From assembly GCF_003353065.1 (NCBI RefSeq), contig NZ_CP027806.1, positions 1,025,001 to 1,089,000 on the forward strand: a stretch of DNA of 64,000 nucleotides, in the 5' to 3' direction. The DNA is from Cyclonatronum proteinivorum. Its GTDB lineage: Bacteria; Bacteroidota; Rhodothermia; Balneolales; Cyclonatronaceae. The notes below the pieces were generated by a model. That model was not told the DNA's origin. It did no database searches and saw only the letters and a list, made by a program, of their open reading frames with translations. Made by a program: the position numbers and the translations under genes. This document shows positions 1 to 10,529 of this stretch, one piece after another (positions within the stretch are counted from its first letter, which is position 1; every line of letters begins with the position of its first letter).

Positions 1-1
1 C

Positions 2-595
2 CCTGAGGAATATTCAAGTCGGGTCATAGATATTCTTCTTATGCGGAAAGGTATCATGGAGTCTATGTCGCAGGAGCTTGAGAATGTACGACTGGCATTT
101 AAGGTGCCTTCCAGAGGATTGATCGGTTTCAGAAATGACGTGCTTACCGAAACCAAAGGCATGGCTCTGATACATCAGCAATTTTATGATTATGAGCCTC
201 ACCGTGGAGAAATGCCGGGCCGTAAAAACGGGTCAATTGTATCCATGGAAAAAGGACAGGTGACCTCCTATGCCCTGGAGGGGCTTCAGGATCGCGGACA
301 GTTTTTTGTAGAAATTGGTGTTGATGTCTATGCCGGTCAGGTGGTAGGTATCAACAACAGATCAGATGATTTGCTTGTGAATGTGGTCAAAAGAAAAAAC
401 CTGACCAATCACCGGGCCTCACAAACAGCTGATACTGTACGGATTAATACTCCCCTCAAACTTTCGCTCGAACAGTGTCTTGAATACATCGAGGATGATG
501 AGCTGCTGGAAGTGACGCCTAAAAGTTTGCGCGTTCGCAAAAAATATCTGGATCACAACGAGCGTAAGCGGCAGAAATCCGCTGCAAATGTGTGA
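2..595 (+). CDS. typA: Ribosome-associated GTPase TypA/BipA, C-terminal part (5' end cut by window)
   Basis: Translational GTPase related to EF-G that binds the ribosome and acts in 50S assembly and stress adaptation. Only the last ~198 codons are present. The frame is open from base 2, so the ATG at 41 is internal. Visible are the end of the EF-G-like domain and the BipA-specific C-terminal domain, with the family motifs SRGLIGFR, MPGRKNGSIVS, KRKNLTNHRAS and the closing TPKSLRVRKKYL. The GTPase domain lies outside the window. It converges on recG, 26 bases stop to stop. The identification is firm from these motifs. Confidence 0.95.
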   Translation, partial: PEEYSSRVIDILLMRKGIMESMSQELENVRLAFKVPSRGLIGFRNDVLTETKGMALIHQQFYDYEPHRGEMPGRKNGSIVSMEKGQVTSYALEGLQDRGQFFVEIGVDVYAGQVVGINNRSDDLLVNVVKRKNLTNHRASQTADTVRINTPLKLSLEQCLEYIEDDELLEVTPKSLRVRKKYLDHNERKRQKSAANV

Positions 596-621
596 TGAAG
601 CCATAGAAAATTTTTTGAACC

Positions 622-2673
622 TCACATCATTTCAAAAAACTTTCTTCTTTCATTAAGGTATTTTTCAAAATAAAGCCGGAGCGGCTGATGCTCCGGCTTT
701 TCTAATTTAGGATCATCCTCAAGTAGCAGACTTACTTGCGCAGCGGCTTCAGCAAGGAGCGCTTCATCCTCTACTAAATCAGCAAATTTAAATTCAGGGA
801 CGCCGCTCTGGCGTGTGCCGAGGAAATCTCCGGGCCCTCTCAACCGCAAGTCGGCTTCACTAATTAGAAACCCGTCGTTGGTTTCGGTCATTGCACGGAG
901 CCGTTCTTTGCCTGTTTTAGATTGTTTCGGACTCGTAATCAGGATGCAGTAGCTTTGCTTGCTTCCTCTGCCAATGCGTCCCCGGAGCTGATGCAGCTGT
1001 GACAAGCCGAAGCGTTCGGCATGTTCTATGACCATAACCGAGGCGTTGGGCACATTGATACCTACTTCAATAACGGTGGTCGAGACAAGGAGGGAAGTTT
1101 CTCCCGATTCAAAGCTGCTCATGACGGCTTCCTTTTCATCAGCTTTCATGCGTCCGTGCAGCAAGCCTACAGAGTAGTCGGGAAATCTTTTTCGAATGAC
1201 TTCGAAACCATCCATTGCATTCTCAAGGTCAAGTGCTTCTGATTCCTCAACCAGAGGATAGACGATGTAAACCTGTCCGCCTTCTTTTAATACGGTGTCA
1301 AGAAAGCGATAGACGTCTTCGCGTTTACTGTCTGGTCGTATACCGGTTTTGATGGGCTTTCTTCCTGCAGGAAGTCCCTTAATGACGGAAATATCAAGTT
1401 TACCGAAAACGGAAAGGGCCAGGCTTCTCGGAATCGGCGTAGCGGACATGGCAAGGGTGTGGGGTGAGATGGGGTTGTTTGCAAAGCGCGCACGTTGTTC
1501 AACGCCAAAGCGATGCTGCTCGTCAACAACGATTAAACCCAGTCGCGGGAGTTCAACGCCCTGCTGAATTAGTGCATGGGTACCTGCAACAATCATAGGA
1601 TTCCCCTGTGCAGCGGCATCGAGGATATCCCGCTTTTGCCGGCTGGTACGTTTACCCGTAAGCAGGCGAATGTCGACATCGAGCTGGCTTAGGTACTGAC
1701 AGAGTGTGCGGTAATGCTGTTCGGCAAGAATTTCCGTAGGTGCCATGAACGCCGCCTGATAACCGTTGTCCAGCATCATCAGAATTGCGCCAATAGCTAC
1801 CACAGTTTTGCCGGATCCGACATCACCCTGAATAAGCCGGTTCATAAGTCTGCCGCTTTCAAAATCCGACCGAATATCTTTAAGTGCTTTGACCTGACCA
1901 TCGGTTAAATTAAACGGAAGGGCGTCTCTGAAAAAAAGCTTAGTGAGTTCTCCAGGGCCATTAAAACGAAGGAGTGTTTGCTGGCTTTCGGCACGCAATT
2001 TTAGCGTATGAACAGCAAGTTCAAACAGGAAGAGCTCTTCAAATTTGAGGTACGTTTTGCCGTTTTGGGCATCTTTGAGATTCTCAGGATTGTGAACGGA
2101 GATGTACGCCTGATGCCTGTTTTTCAGTTTGAGGCGCAGCCGTACACTTTCCGGCAAAATGTCAGGTAAGGCTGTAGTCCTGAGCAATTCTGACGCCCAC
2201 TGCTGGAAAACCTGACTGGTAAGCCAAACTTTTTTGAAAAAGCTGTTGGAGGCATAAACAGGGATGGTTCCGACGGTTTTGGTCGGGTTCGTATTATCCT
2301 TAATCTTCTCGAGGTCAGGATGGGCTATGCTGAGCCAGCGTCCGAATCGCTGCACCTTGCCATAAACCGATACTTCGTCACCTGGCTTAAGAAGTTTTTT
2401 GAAATAGTTTATGCCCCTAAACCAAACACATTTTAATTCACCGCTGCTGTCTGATATAAAAACTTCAAGCCGTTTATTGTCAGTTCTGATATCCTTCACA
2501 GTCCCGATAACGGTAACTTCTTCACCAGCACCACGCAGCAAACCGATAGACGAGACTGCGTTGCGGTCAAGATAACGCCTGGGGACAAAATCAAGCAGGT
2601 CCTGATCGGTGTGAAGACCATGCGAATGAAGCGCCTTCAGACGTGGAGCGCTGATGGATAAGGAAAAACTCAT
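622..2673 (-). CDS. recG: ATP-dependent DNA helicase RecG
   Basis: Superfamily 2 helicase that remodels stalled replication forks and branched recombination intermediates. The 683 aa match the usual ~690. An N-terminal wedge/OB region (about residues 50-110, VTVIGTVKDI) precedes the motor: Walker A GDVGSGKT near residue 285, DEQH box (VVDEQHRFGVEQ), SATPIPRSLAL, and the motif VI segment QLRGRIGRGSKQSYC. The ATG at 2673 fits the family start. It is transcribed away from the ribosomal operon. The last ~25 codons contain a terminator-like hairpin, noted separately. Confidence 0.96.
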   Translation of the reverse strand: MSFSLSISAPRLKALHSHGLHTDQDLLDFVPRRYLDRNAVSSIGLLRGAGEEVTVIGTVKDIRTDNKRLEVFISDSSGELKCVWFRGINYFKKLLKPGDEVSVYGKVQRFGRWLSIAHPDLEKIKDNTNPTKTVGTIPVYASNSFFKKVWLTSQVFQQWASELLRTTALPDILPESVRLRLKLKNRHQAYISVHNPENLKDAQNGKTYLKFEELFLFELAVHTLKLRAESQQTLLRFNGPGELTKLFFRDALPFNLTDGQVKALKDIRSDFESGRLMNRLIQGDVGSGKTVVAIGAILMMLDNGYQAAFMAPTEILAEQHYRTLCQYLSQLDVDIRLLTGKRTSRQKRDILDAAAQGNPMIVAGTHALIQQGVELPRLGLIVVDEQHRFGVEQRARFANNPISPHTLAMSATPIPRSLALSVFGKLDISVIKGLPAGRKPIKTGIRPDSKREDVYRFLDTVLKEGGQVYIVYPLVEESEALDLENAMDGFEVIRKRFPDYSVGLLHGRMKADEKEAVMSSFESGETSLLVSTTVIEVGINVPNASVMVIEHAERFGLSQLHQLRGRIGRGSKQSYCILITSPKQSKTGKERLRAMTETNDGFLISEADLRLRGPGDFLGTRQSGVPEFKFADLVEDEALLAEAAAQVSLLLEDDPKLEKPEHQPLRLYFEKYLNERRKFFEMM
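675..703 (+). terminator. Perfect hairpin with T tract, probable typA terminator inside the recG 3' end
   Basis: An 8-bp perfect stem (675-682 / 690-697, GCCGGAGC with GCTCCGGC) with a 7-base loop is followed by TTTTCT and preceded by AAAATAAA, so it could work on either strand. It lies 80 bases after the typA stop but inside the last codons of the convergent recG gene. Termination of typA transcripts there is inferred from the structure. Confidence 0.6.
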
Positions 2674-2870
2674 TTGATATAATGTAATGTATCAGAGTAT
2701 CTAATAAATGTGTTTTGAACCGTTGAATTTGAGCCGTATTCGAAGATTAAGGGGGTAAGAGGTATCAAACAGACAAATGAACAGATATTTCATTAGCATG
2801 CTATTGCTCAAAGGTTTATATTAGTAGTCTTTGGAATTTTAAAAAAGTTACTCACTAAAATCATTACAGA
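2674..2870 (+). promoter_or_regulatory. Promoter region of the ribosomal operon
   Basis: This 197-bp AT-rich gap separates divergent recG and rpsL and is the only sizeable non-coding stretch in front of the ~19-kb translation operon, so the main promoter should lie here. TAGTCTTTG near 2825-2833 is one base longer than the Bacteroidota -7 consensus TAnnTTTG and is only a weak candidate. No exact promoter or attenuator could be fixed. Confidence 0.35.
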
Positions 2871-3257
2871 GTGCCTACAATTCAGCAATTAATTCGTAAG
2901 GGTCGCAAGAGCAAGAAGGTAAAGACTACTGCTCCGGCTCTTCAGGCATGTCCGCAGCGCCGCGGAGTTTGTACCCGTGTTTATACCACAACACCCAAGA
3001 AGCCAAACTCTGCTTTGCGCAAAGTAGCGCGTGTTCGCTTAACGAACAAAATGGAAGTCACAGCTTACATACCGGGCGAAGGTCATAACCTTCAGGAACA
3101 CAGTATTGTTCTCATTCGCGGCGGTCGTGTAAAGGATCTTCCTGGTGTTCGCTACCACATTATTCGCGGTGCTCTTGATACGGCAGGTGTAAATGCCCGT
3201 AAGCAAGGAAGAAGCCTTTATGGTACAAAGCGTCCGAAAGAAGCCAAAAAAGGTTAA
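2871..3257 (+). CDS. rpsL: 30S ribosomal protein S12
   Basis: Decoding-centre protein of the small subunit and first gene of the operon. 128 aa from a GTG start at 2871, which gives the conserved N-terminus [11 protein letters not shown]. The two loops touching the A site are intact: [13 protein letters not shown] and [14 protein letters not shown], with lysines at the positions (K43, K88 in E. coli) where streptomycin-resistance changes occur, so the protein looks streptomycin-sensitive by sequence. Followed 32 bases later by rpsG. Confidence 0.98.
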   Translation: MPTIQQLIRKGRKSKKVKTTAPALQACPQRRGVCTRVYTTTPKKPNSALRKVARVRLTNKMEVTAYIPGEGHNLQEHSIVLIRGGRVKDLPGVRYHIIRGALDTAGVNARKQGRSLYGTKRPKEAKKG

Positions 3258-3289
3258 TCATTCAGTATTTATAAGACCAAAGCTTAACT

Positions 3290-3757
3290 ATGCGCAGAAA
3301 AACAGCAGAGCGGCGTCAGGTTGTAGCTGACCCTCAGTTTAAAGATCAAACGGTAACCCGTTTTGTTAACTGCCTCATGAAAGACGGCAAAAAAAGTGTA
3401 GCACGCAGGATTTTGTATCAGGCGTTCGAAATCATTGAAGAAAAAACAGGTAAACCGGGCATCGAAATATTCCGCTCCGCACTGACCAACGCTTCACCTA
3501 TGATCGAAGTCAAGAGCAGAAGAGTTGGCGGTTCTACTTATCAGGTTCCTGTTGAAGTCCGTCAGGAAAGAAGCACAGCCCTTAGCATGAGATGGATTAT
3601 TCGTTCGGCGAAAAACCGCAATGACAAGTCCATGGCAGGCAGACTTTCCCGCGAACTTATGGATGCTGCAAACAATGAAGGCGGAGCCGTAAGAAAGCGT
3701 GATGAAACACACCGAATGGCCGAAGCAAACAAAGCATTTGCTCATTTCAGATTCTAA
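3290..3757 (+). CDS. rpsG: 30S ribosomal protein S7
   Basis: Primary 16S rRNA-binding protein that nucleates the 30S head. 155 aa, normal length, with the conserved start MRRKTAERR, the core [22 protein letters not shown] and the closing [15 protein letters not shown]. Lies between rpsL and fusA in the standard str-operon order. In other bacteria S7 represses its own operon; no S7 target was identified here. Confidence 0.98.
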   Translation: MRRKTAERRQVVADPQFKDQTVTRFVNCLMKDGKKSVARRILYQAFEIIEEKTGKPGIEIFRSALTNASPMIEVKSRRVGGSTYQVPVEVRQERSTALSMRWIIRSAKNRNDKSMAGRLSRELMDAANNEGGAVRKRDETHRMAEANKAFAHFRF

Positions 3758-3780
3758 TTCAATACCACTCTCTATTTACA

Positions 3781-5862
3781 ATGGCACCAAAAGCAATAGA
3801 CGCCCTTAAAAAGACAAGAAATATTGGCATCATGGCCCACATCGATGCTGGTAAAACTACGACTACGGAGCGTATTCTTTTCTACACAGGTATCTCTCAC
3901 AAAATTGGTGAGGTACACGAAGGTGATGCTACCATGGACTGGATGGAGCAGGAGCGTGAGCGGGGTATTACCATTACTTCTGCTGCCACAACCTGTTTCT
4001 GGAAAGACCACCGGATCAACATTATTGATACGCCCGGACACGTTGACTTCACCATCGAAGTTGAGCGTTCACTTAGGGTACTTGACGGCGCTGTTGCTGT
4101 ATTTTGTGCTGTAGGTGCTGTTCAGCCACAATCCGAAACAGTATGGCGTCAGGCTAACAAATACAAAGTGCCACGTATGGCATTTGTAAACAAGATGGAC
4201 CGTACAGGCGCAGACTTCTATAATGTGATTGAGCAAATGAAGAAGCGACTCAAAGCTGTACCGGTACCCCTTCAGATTCCTATTGGTAATGAAAGTGATT
4301 TCAAAGGGGTCGTTGACCTTATTGAAATGAAAGGTGTGCTTTGGAATGACGAAACCATGGGTGCTGCCTATGATGTCGTTGATATCCCTGCCGACCTTCA
4401 GGCAAAAGCAGAAGAGTACCGCAAAATCATGATCGAATCTATTGCTGATCATGACGAAGAGCTGATGGAAAAATACCTCATGGAAGAGGAAATCAGTGTT
4501 GAGGAAATTGAAGCTGCGATCAGAAAAGCAACGCTTTCACTCGATATCAATCCGGTACTCTGCGGAACAGCTTTCAAAAACAAAGGTGTTCAGACGCTTC
4601 TCGATGCTGTTGTGAAGTTTATGCCATCACCAATTGACATTGATGCCATCGACGGTGTTGATCCTGCTGATGAATCAGTCAAAATGAAGCGGAAGCCTGA
4701 CTATGAAGAGCCATTCTCTGCCCTGGCTTTCAAAATTGCAACCGATCCATATGTTGGTAAACTGACCTTCATCCGTGTTTACTCGGGTACACTTGAAGCC
4801 GGCTCTTATGTTGTAAATACTTCTACGGGTAAAAAAGAGCGTATTGGTCGTCTGCTAAAAATGCACGCCAACAGTAAAGAAGATATCAAGCAGGTTCGCG
4901 CCGGCGATATCTGTGCCGCTGTAGGTATTAAAGAAGTTCGCACAGGTGATACACTTTCCTCAGATGATTCTCCGATTCTTCTGGAGAAGATGATCTTCCC
5001 TGAGCCTGTAATTAAGCTAGCTGTTGAACCTAAAACCAAGGCTGACAACGATAAGCTGACCATGGGACTGTCGAAGCTTGCTGAAGAAGATCCGACATTC
5101 AAAACAAATGTTGATGATGAAACCGGTCAGACCACTATTGCCGGTATGGGTGAACTTCACCTGGAAATTATTGTTGACCGCCTGAAGCGCGAATTCAAGG
5201 TTGAGGCCAACGTTGGTAAGCCTCAGGTATCATACCGTGAAACCATTACCAAGAGCGTTACCCATCGCGAGATCTACAAGAAGCAAACCGGTGGACGCGG
5301 TAAATTTGCGGATGTTCAGTTCGAAATCATGCCGCTTGAAGGCAATACCGGCTTCGAGTTTCTAAATGAGGTGACTGGCGGTAACATCCCCCGTGAATAC
5401 ATCAACCCATGTGAAAACGGGTTCAAAGCTGCACTTACCAACGGTATTCAGGCCAACTATCCGGTCGAAGGCGTCAAAGTGAGATTGTTTGACGGCTCCT
5501 ACCACGATGTGGATTCTGACGCGCTTTCATTCGAAGTGTGTTCAAAACTTGGCTTCCGTGAAGCAGCCCGTAAAGCCGGTCCGATCCTCCTGGAACCGAT
5601 CATGGCGGTAGAAATCATCACACCTGAAGATTACATGGGTGATATCATGGGTGACCTCAACGGTCGTCGTGGGATGATTGGTGGTATGGAGAACAAAATT
5701 GAAGGAACGGTTATCACTGCAGAAGTGCCGCTTTCAGAAATGTTCGGTTACTCTACACACCTGCGCTCTATGTCTCAGGGCCGCGCGGTTTATTCGATGG
5801 AATTCAAAAAGTTCGCTCCGGTACCCGATTCCATTGCGAAAACTATACTTGAAGATAAATAA
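3781..5862 (+). CDS. fusA: Elongation factor G
   Basis: GTPase that drives ribosomal translocation and, with RRF, recycling. 693 aa, standard length. G motifs: [12 protein letters not shown] (G1), RGITITSAA (G2), DTPGHVDF (G3), NKMDR (G4). Domain IV is present (about residues 480-600, with GNIPREYI). The ATG at 3781 is 23 bases after rpsG. Only one EF-G gene is in the window. Confidence 0.98.
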   Translation: MAPKAIDALKKTRNIGIMAHIDAGKTTTTERILFYTGISHKIGEVHEGDATMDWMEQERERGITITSAATTCFWKDHRINIIDTPGHVDFTIEVERSLRVLDGAVAVFCAVGAVQPQSETVWRQANKYKVPRMAFVNKMDRTGADFYNVIEQMKKRLKAVPVPLQIPIGNESDFKGVVDLIEMKGVLWNDETMGAAYDVVDIPADLQAKAEEYRKIMIESIADHDEELMEKYLMEEEISVEEIEAAIRKATLSLDINPVLCGTAFKNKGVQTLLDAVVKFMPSPIDIDAIDGVDPADESVKMKRKPDYEEPFSALAFKIATDPYVGKLTFIRVYSGTLEAGSYVVNTSTGKKERIGRLLKMHANSKEDIKQVRAGDICAAVGIKEVRTGDTLSSDDSPILLEKMIFPEPVIKLAVEPKTKADNDKLTMGLSKLAEEDPTFKTNVDDETGQTTIAGMGELHLEIIVDRLKREFKVEANVGKPQVSYRETITKSVTHREIYKKQTGGRGKFADVQFEIMPLEGNTGFEFLNEVTGGNIPREYINPCENGFKAALTNGIQANYPVEGVKVRLFDGSYHDVDSDALSFEVCSKLGFREAARKAGPILLEPIMAVEIITPEDYMGDIMGDLNGRRGMIGGMENKIEGTVITAEVPLSEMFGYSTHLRSMSQGRAVYSMEFKKFAPVPDSIAKTILEDK

Positions 5863-5885
5863 GCACAAATAAATTCATTCAGATC

Positions 5886-7073
5886 ATGGCAAAAGAAACG
5901 TTTTCACGCAATAAGCCACACGTTAATATTGGTACGATTGGTCACGTTGACCACGGCAAGACTACGCTTACCGCAGCGATTACCAAAGTGATGTCAGCTA
6001 CCTACGGCGGTAGCGCCAAAGCTTTCGACGAAATTGACAACGCTCCCGAAGAGCGCGAGCGAGGTATCACCATCGCAACCGCTCACGTAGAGTATGAAAC
6101 AGGAAACCGTCACTACGCACACGTTGACTGTCCCGGTCACGCTGACTATGTGAAGAACATGGTTACCGGTGCGGCTCAGATGGACGGCGCGATTATCGTA
6201 GTTGCTGCCACCGACGGCCCCATGCCACAGACCCGCGAGCACATCCTACTTGCCCGTCAGGTTGGCGTACCTTACCTCGTAGTATTCATGAACAAGGTTG
6301 ACCTTGTTGATGATGAAGAACTTCTCGAGCTCGTTGAGCTTGAAGTTCGTGAGCTGCTCTCCAGCTACGAATTCCCCGGCGATGACATTCCTGTTATTCA
6401 GGGTTCTGCCCTGGGCGCGCTGAACGGCGATGCACAGTGGGAAGCCAAAGTAGTTGAGCTGATGGAAGCTGTTGACACTTACATCCCTGCTCCAGAGCGT
6501 GATGTAGACAAGCCGTTCCTGATGCCCGTTGAGGACGTATTCTCTATCACCGGTCGTGGTACTGTAGCTACCGGTCGTATTGAGCGCGGTGTAATCAAAC
6601 TCAACGAAGAGATTGACATCGTAGGGATCAACGAAGACAAAATGAAGTCAGTCGTTACCGGTATCGAGATGTTCCGCAAGCTTCTGCCCGAAGGACAGGC
6701 CGGTGACAATGCAGGTCTTCTGCTGCGTGGTATCAACAAAGATCAGATCGTTCGCGGGATGGTACTTTGTAAGCCCAACAGCGTGAAGCCGCACAAGAAA
6801 TTCACCTGTGAGGTGTACATCCTGAGCAAAGAGGAAGGCGGTCGTCATACCCCGTTCTTCAAAGGCTACCGTCCGCAGTTCTATTTCCGTACGACCGACG
6901 TAACCGGTATCTGCGAGCTTCCTGAAGGCGTAGAGATGGTAATGCCGGGCGACAACGTGAACCTGACTGTTGACCTGATTCAGCCCATTGCTATGGAAGA
7001 CGGACTTCGTTTCGCGATCCGCGAAGGCGGCCGTACCGTTGGTGCTGGCGTCGTAGCTAAAATTCTTGACTAA
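5886..7073 (+). CDS. tuf: Elongation factor Tu
   Basis: GTPase carrying aminoacyl-tRNA to the ribosomal A site. 395 aa with [38 protein letters not shown] and the C-terminal GRTVGAGVV. It sits between fusA and rpsJ, bridging the str and S10 operons with gaps of 23 and 14 bases; Bacteroides-type genomes usually carry tuf elsewhere, while Chlorobi-type genomes keep this order. Visibly richer in C-ending preferred codons than its neighbours, as expected for a very highly expressed gene. Confidence 0.98.
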   Translation: MAKETFSRNKPHVNIGTIGHVDHGKTTLTAAITKVMSATYGGSAKAFDEIDNAPEERERGITIATAHVEYETGNRHYAHVDCPGHADYVKNMVTGAAQMDGAIIVVAATDGPMPQTREHILLARQVGVPYLVVFMNKVDLVDDEELLELVELEVRELLSSYEFPGDDIPVIQGSALGALNGDAQWEAKVVELMEAVDTYIPAPERDVDKPFLMPVEDVFSITGRGTVATGRIERGVIKLNEEIDIVGINEDKMKSVVTGIEMFRKLLPEGQAGDNAGLLLRGINKDQIVRGMVLCKPNSVKPHKKFTCEVYILSKEEGGRHTPFFKGYRPQFYFRTTDVTGICELPEGVEMVMPGDNVNLTVDLIQPIAMEDGLRFAIREGGRTVGAGVVAKILD

Positions 7074-7087
7074 AAAGAGGCAGATAC

Positions 7088-7399
7088 GTGGCTACACAAC
7101 AGAAAATCAGAATAAAGCTGAAATCATACGATCACAATCTGATTGATAAATCAGCTGAGAAGATTATCAAAACCGTGAAGTCAACAGGAGCAGTGGTATC
7201 AGGACCGATACCACTGCCAACTGACAAAACGATCTACACGGTAAACCGGTCCGTTTTTGTGGACAAAAAATCGCGTGAGCAGTTTGAATCAAGATCACAC
7301 AAGCGTCTGATAGATATCCTTTCAACAGGTACACAGACTGTTGACGCTTTGATGAAGCTTGAGCTGCCATCCGGTGTAGATGTAGAAATTAAAGTTTGA
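7088..7399 (+). CDS. rpsJ: 30S ribosomal protein S10
   Basis: 30S head protein that also acts as NusE in antitermination. 103 aa, normal length, from a GTG start at 7088, 14 bases after tuf. Conserved segments are [21 protein letters not shown] and the closing [11 protein letters not shown]. First gene of the S10 block, but no new promoter gap precedes it, so it is probably cotranscribed with the str genes. Confidence 0.98.
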   Translation: MATQQKIRIKLKSYDHNLIDKSAEKIIKTVKSTGAVVSGPIPLPTDKTIYTVNRSVFVDKKSREQFESRSHKRLIDILSTGTQTVDALMKLELPSGVDVEIKV

Positions 7400-7420
7400 T
7401 AACCTCATAAGATTCAAATC

Positions 7421-8047
7421 ATGAGCGGAATTTTAGGCATAAAGCTGGGGATGACCAGCGTTTTTGACGAAGGCGGAAATCATCTCCCTGTTACAGTTAT
7501 CGAAGCCGGACCCTGTACCATAACCCAGATTTTCCGGAAGGAAAAAGACGGATACGATGGCGTACAGCTTGCAATGGGTGAGAAAAAAGCTAAAAATGTT
7601 TCCAAGGCAATGCAGGGACATTTTGAAAAAGCGAATACTACACCTAAGCGCTATGTACGCGAAATCCGGGATTACATTCCTGAAGGACTTGACTTAGGCG
7701 ACACCATTAAAGCTGAAGATATTTTCGAAGCCGGAAGCAGAGTCCACGTCGTTGGCACAAGCAAAGGAAAAGGCTTCATGGGTGTTGTTAAGCGTCATGG
7801 CTTTAGCGGTGTTGGCGGCAGAACACACGGTCAGCACAACCGGGAAAGAGCACCGGGATCTATTGGTCAGGCCTCAACGCCATCTAAGGTTTTCAAAGGT
7901 CTCAAAATGGCGGGTCGTATGGGTAACGAGAGAGTTACCATTAAGGATCTACAAATCGTAAAAGTACTTCCTGAATCAAATCTGATCCTCATTAAAGGCG
8001 CAGTACCGGGACCCAAAGGCCGGCTCGTAGAAATTCACAATCCTTGA
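7421..8047 (+). CDS. rplC: 50S ribosomal protein L3
   Basis: Early-assembly 23S rRNA-binding protein whose loop reaches the peptidyl-transferase centre. 208 aa with the start [15 protein letters not shown] and the loop [15 protein letters not shown], which contains the glutamine methylated by PrmB in enterobacteria. Twenty-one bases after rpsJ and 20 before rplD. Confidence 0.98.
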   Translation: MSGILGIKLGMTSVFDEGGNHLPVTVIEAGPCTITQIFRKEKDGYDGVQLAMGEKKAKNVSKAMQGHFEKANTTPKRYVREIRDYIPEGLDLGDTIKAEDIFEAGSRVHVVGTSKGKGFMGVVKRHGFSGVGGRTHGQHNRERAPGSIGQASTPSKVFKGLKMAGRMGNERVTIKDLQIVKVLPESNLILIKGAVPGPKGRLVEIHNP

Positions 8048-8067
8048 ACGGAAAAGGGTAAACAGAA

Positions 8068-8715
8068 ATGAAATTGAACATTCTCAAAACGGACGGTACT
8101 GAAACCGGCCGTTCAGTAGAGCTGCCCGAATCGGTGTTCGCAATTGAGCCCCGTGACACGCTTGTTTACGAAGATGTAAGAGCATACCTCGCACATCAGC
8201 GTCAGGGTACAGCTAAAACCAAAGGACGTACAGAAGTGCGTGGCGGTGGTAAGAAAGCGTTCCGTCAGAAAGGTACCGGCGGCGCCCGTCGCGGAACCCT
8301 GCGTTCCCCGCTTCTCAAAGGCGGTGGTACAGTTTTCGGTCCACGTCCGCGTACCTACACCATTCGTCTCACCAAAAAGATGAAGGAACTCGCCCGCAAA
8401 TCAGCGTTCACATACAAAGCTAACGACAATGCCATCATGGTAGTCGAAGACTTCAGCTTTGATACCCCTAAGACATCATCATTGGCAGCAGTGCTGCGTA
8501 ATCTCAAAGCTGAAGGCCGCAAAGTGCTTCTCCTGACCGGTTCAACAGATGTTAATCTGTACAAGTCAGGCCGTAATATTCCGGGCGTAAATGTTTTGGA
8601 AGCTTACAAGCCATCTACCTATGAAATTCTGCATGCAGACTTCGTGCTGTTTACAGAGTCAGGGCTGAACACGCTAACCAATGGCTTTAGCAAGAATGAG
8701 GAGGCAGCGGCATGA
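8068..8715 (+). CDS. rplD: 50S ribosomal protein L4
   Basis: Exit-tunnel protein of the large subunit. 215 aa with the tunnel loop intact (GTGGARRGTLRSPLLKGG, FGPRPRTY). In E. coli, L4 represses the S10 operon; no matching leader is visible here. The stop overlaps the rplW start by four bases (ATGA at 8712), indicating translational coupling. Confidence 0.98.
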   Translation: MKLNILKTDGTETGRSVELPESVFAIEPRDTLVYEDVRAYLAHQRQGTAKTKGRTEVRGGGKKAFRQKGTGGARRGTLRSPLLKGGGTVFGPRPRTYTIRLTKKMKELARKSAFTYKANDNAIMVVEDFSFDTPKTSSLAAVLRNLKAEGRKVLLLTGSTDVNLYKSGRNIPGVNVLEAYKPSTYEILHADFVLFTESGLNTLTNGFSKNEEAAA

Positions 8716-9008
8716 GTAAAGTATTAATTAAACCTCTGCTCACAGAGAAAATCAACCGCATTCAGGAAACGCAGGGAAAGTACTGTTTCCTCGTGGCCAC
8801 TGACGCTACCAAGACAGAGATTAAAGCTGAAATCGAAAGGCTTTATCCCGAAGTACAGGTTGCCAAAGTCAGAACGCTGATTACTGCAACCAAGCCTAAA
8901 GGTCGTTTTACGAAAAGCGGTTATCTCTCCGGAAGAACTCCGAAACAGAAAAAAGCTTTCATTACCCTGAAAGAAGGCCAGGAAATAGACCTCTTCAGTG
9001 AAATTTAA
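8712..9008 (+). CDS. rplW: 50S ribosomal protein L23
   Basis: Tunnel-exit protein that docks trigger factor and SRP. 98 aa with the usual start VLIKPLLTEKINR and a C-terminal basic region (TKPKGRFTKSGYLSGRTPKQ). Overlaps rplD by four bases, so its translation is probably coupled to it. Confidence 0.97.
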   Translation: MSKVLIKPLLTEKINRIQETQGKYCFLVATDATKTEIKAEIERLYPEVQVAKVRTLITATKPKGRFTKSGYLSGRTPKQKKAFITLKEGQEIDLFSEI

Positions 9009-9021
9009 TCAGCATTGAATC

Positions 9022-9852
9022 ATGCCTACTAAGAAACTAAAACCAGTAACTCCGGGCACACGACACAGAATCGCGCCTGATTTTAGTGAGATTACTACAA
9101 ATCAGCCGGAGAAATCTCTTCTTTCGAAGCTGCATTCCAAAGGTGGTCGTAACAATCACGGACGTATCACAACCCGTCATCAGGGTGGTGGTCACAAGCG
9201 CCGCTATCGGATTATCGACTTTAAGCGTAATAAGTTTGACGTTCCTGCCAAAGTTGCAACGATAGAGTACGATCCAAACCGTACCGCACGCATTGCATTG
9301 CTGCACTATGCTGATGGAGAAAAGCGCTACATCCTTGCCCCGAATAAACTTAAGGTTGGAGATACGGTTATCAGCAGCACTACCACAGTAGTTCCTGAAA
9401 TCGGTAATGCATACCCCCTTATGAATATGCCGCTGGGTACAACGATTCATAATATCGAAATGCAGCCCGGCAAAGGCGGACAAATTGTTCGCAGCGCAGG
9501 TACATCGGCGCAGCTTATTGCGAAATCAGACCGCTATGTCACCATCAAACTTCCTTCAGGTGAAGTAAGAATGATACTCGGCAAGTGCCTTGCAACCGTT
9601 GGCACGGTCAGCAACCTTGACCACATGAACGTTACGCTTGGTAAAGCAGGTCGCAGCCGCTGGCTGGGAATCAGACCAACGACACGTGGTGTGGTAATGA
9701 ACCCTGTTGATCACCCGATGGGTGGTGGTGAAGGCCGTGCATCCGGCGGACACCCGCGTTCACCATGGGGACAAATTGCGAAAGGCTTGAAGACGCGTAA
9801 TCGTCGTAAGCTTTCATCCAAATTCATTGTAAGAAGACGGAATCAAAAGTAA
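9022..9852 (+). CDS. rplB: 50S ribosomal protein L2
   Basis: Peptidyl-transferase-region protein needed for subunit joining. 276 aa with [17 protein letters not shown] near residue 50 and the C-terminal [21 protein letters not shown], which holds the conserved histidine near the catalytic centre. Standard position between rplW and rpsS. Confidence 0.98.
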   Translation: MPTKKLKPVTPGTRHRIAPDFSEITTNQPEKSLLSKLHSKGGRNNHGRITTRHQGGGHKRRYRIIDFKRNKFDVPAKVATIEYDPNRTARIALLHYADGEKRYILAPNKLKVGDTVISSTTTVVPEIGNAYPLMNMPLGTTIHNIEMQPGKGGQIVRSAGTSAQLIAKSDRYVTIKLPSGEVRMILGKCLATVGTVSNLDHMNVTLGKAGRSRWLGIRPTTRGVVMNPVDHPMGGGEGRASGGHPRSPWGQIAKGLKTRNRRKLSSKFIVRRRNQK

Positions 9853-9858
9853 CAGGAT

Positions 9859-10137
9859 ATGCCAAGATCATTAAAAAAAGGACCTTTCGTCCACTTTAAA
9901 CTTCAGAAAAAGGTAGATCAGAGCCTTGAAACAAAGTCCAAAAAGGTTATCAAAACCTGGTCAAGAGGCTCAATGATTACTCCGGATTTCGTAGGAATTA
10001 CATTCGCGGTTCATAATGGTAAGCAGTTTATTCCGGTTTATGTTACTGAGAATATGGTAGGCCATAAACTGGGTGAGTTTGCTCCTACAAGAACTTTCAA
10101 GGGTCACCCGGTTAAGAAAGGTGACAAAAAACGATAA
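9859..10137 (+). CDS. rpsS: 30S ribosomal protein S19
   Basis: 30S head protein contacting the A-site finger and S13. 92 aa, starting [15 protein letters not shown], with the conserved core [19 protein letters not shown]. Begins 6 bases after rplB and is followed 5 bases later by rplV. Confidence 0.98.
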   Translation: MPRSLKKGPFVHFKLQKKVDQSLETKSKKVIKTWSRGSMITPDFVGITFAVHNGKQFIPVYVTENMVGHKLGEFAPTRTFKGHPVKKGDKKR

Positions 10138-10142
10138 ACTCT

Positions 10143-10526
10143 ATGGAACCAACCATTAAATACGAAGCCAAAGCCGTGCAGCGCTACCTGCGCAGAGCAC
10201 CCCGTAAACTCCGCCTCGTGGCTGACCTGGTAAGGGGGATGAATGTTGAGACAGCTATTAACAAGCTCAAGCATTTGAACAAAGCCGGGGCGATTGAAGT
10301 CTCCAAAGTTATTCGTTCTGCCTCTGCCAACCTGCAGGACAGGTTTGAAGATGAGGTTATTGAAATGAGTGACCTCCGGATTAAAACGATTATGGTTGAT
10401 GAAGGCCCAACCCTAAAGCGGATACAGCCCGCACCTCAGGGGCGTGCGCATCCGATCCGGAAGCGGATGAGCCACATTACAGTGATTGTTGAAAAGAAAG
10501 ATGAATCAGAAACCACAGAGGAATAA
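10143..10526 (+). CDS. rplV: 50S ribosomal protein L22
   Basis: Tunnel-lining protein with the macrolide-relevant beta hairpin (about residues 80-105, GPTLKRIQPAPQGRAHPIRK), unmutated in its PAPQGRA segment. 127 aa, slightly longer than E. coli L22 (110) through an acidic tail (KKDESETTEE). Three bases separate its stop from the rpsC start. Confidence 0.98.
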   Translation: MEPTIKYEAKAVQRYLRRAPRKLRLVADLVRGMNVETAINKLKHLNKAGAIEVSKVIRSASANLQDRFEDEVIEMSDLRIKTIMVDEGPTLKRIQPAPQGRAHPIRKRMSHITVIVEKKDESETTEE

Positions 10527-10529
10527 ACA

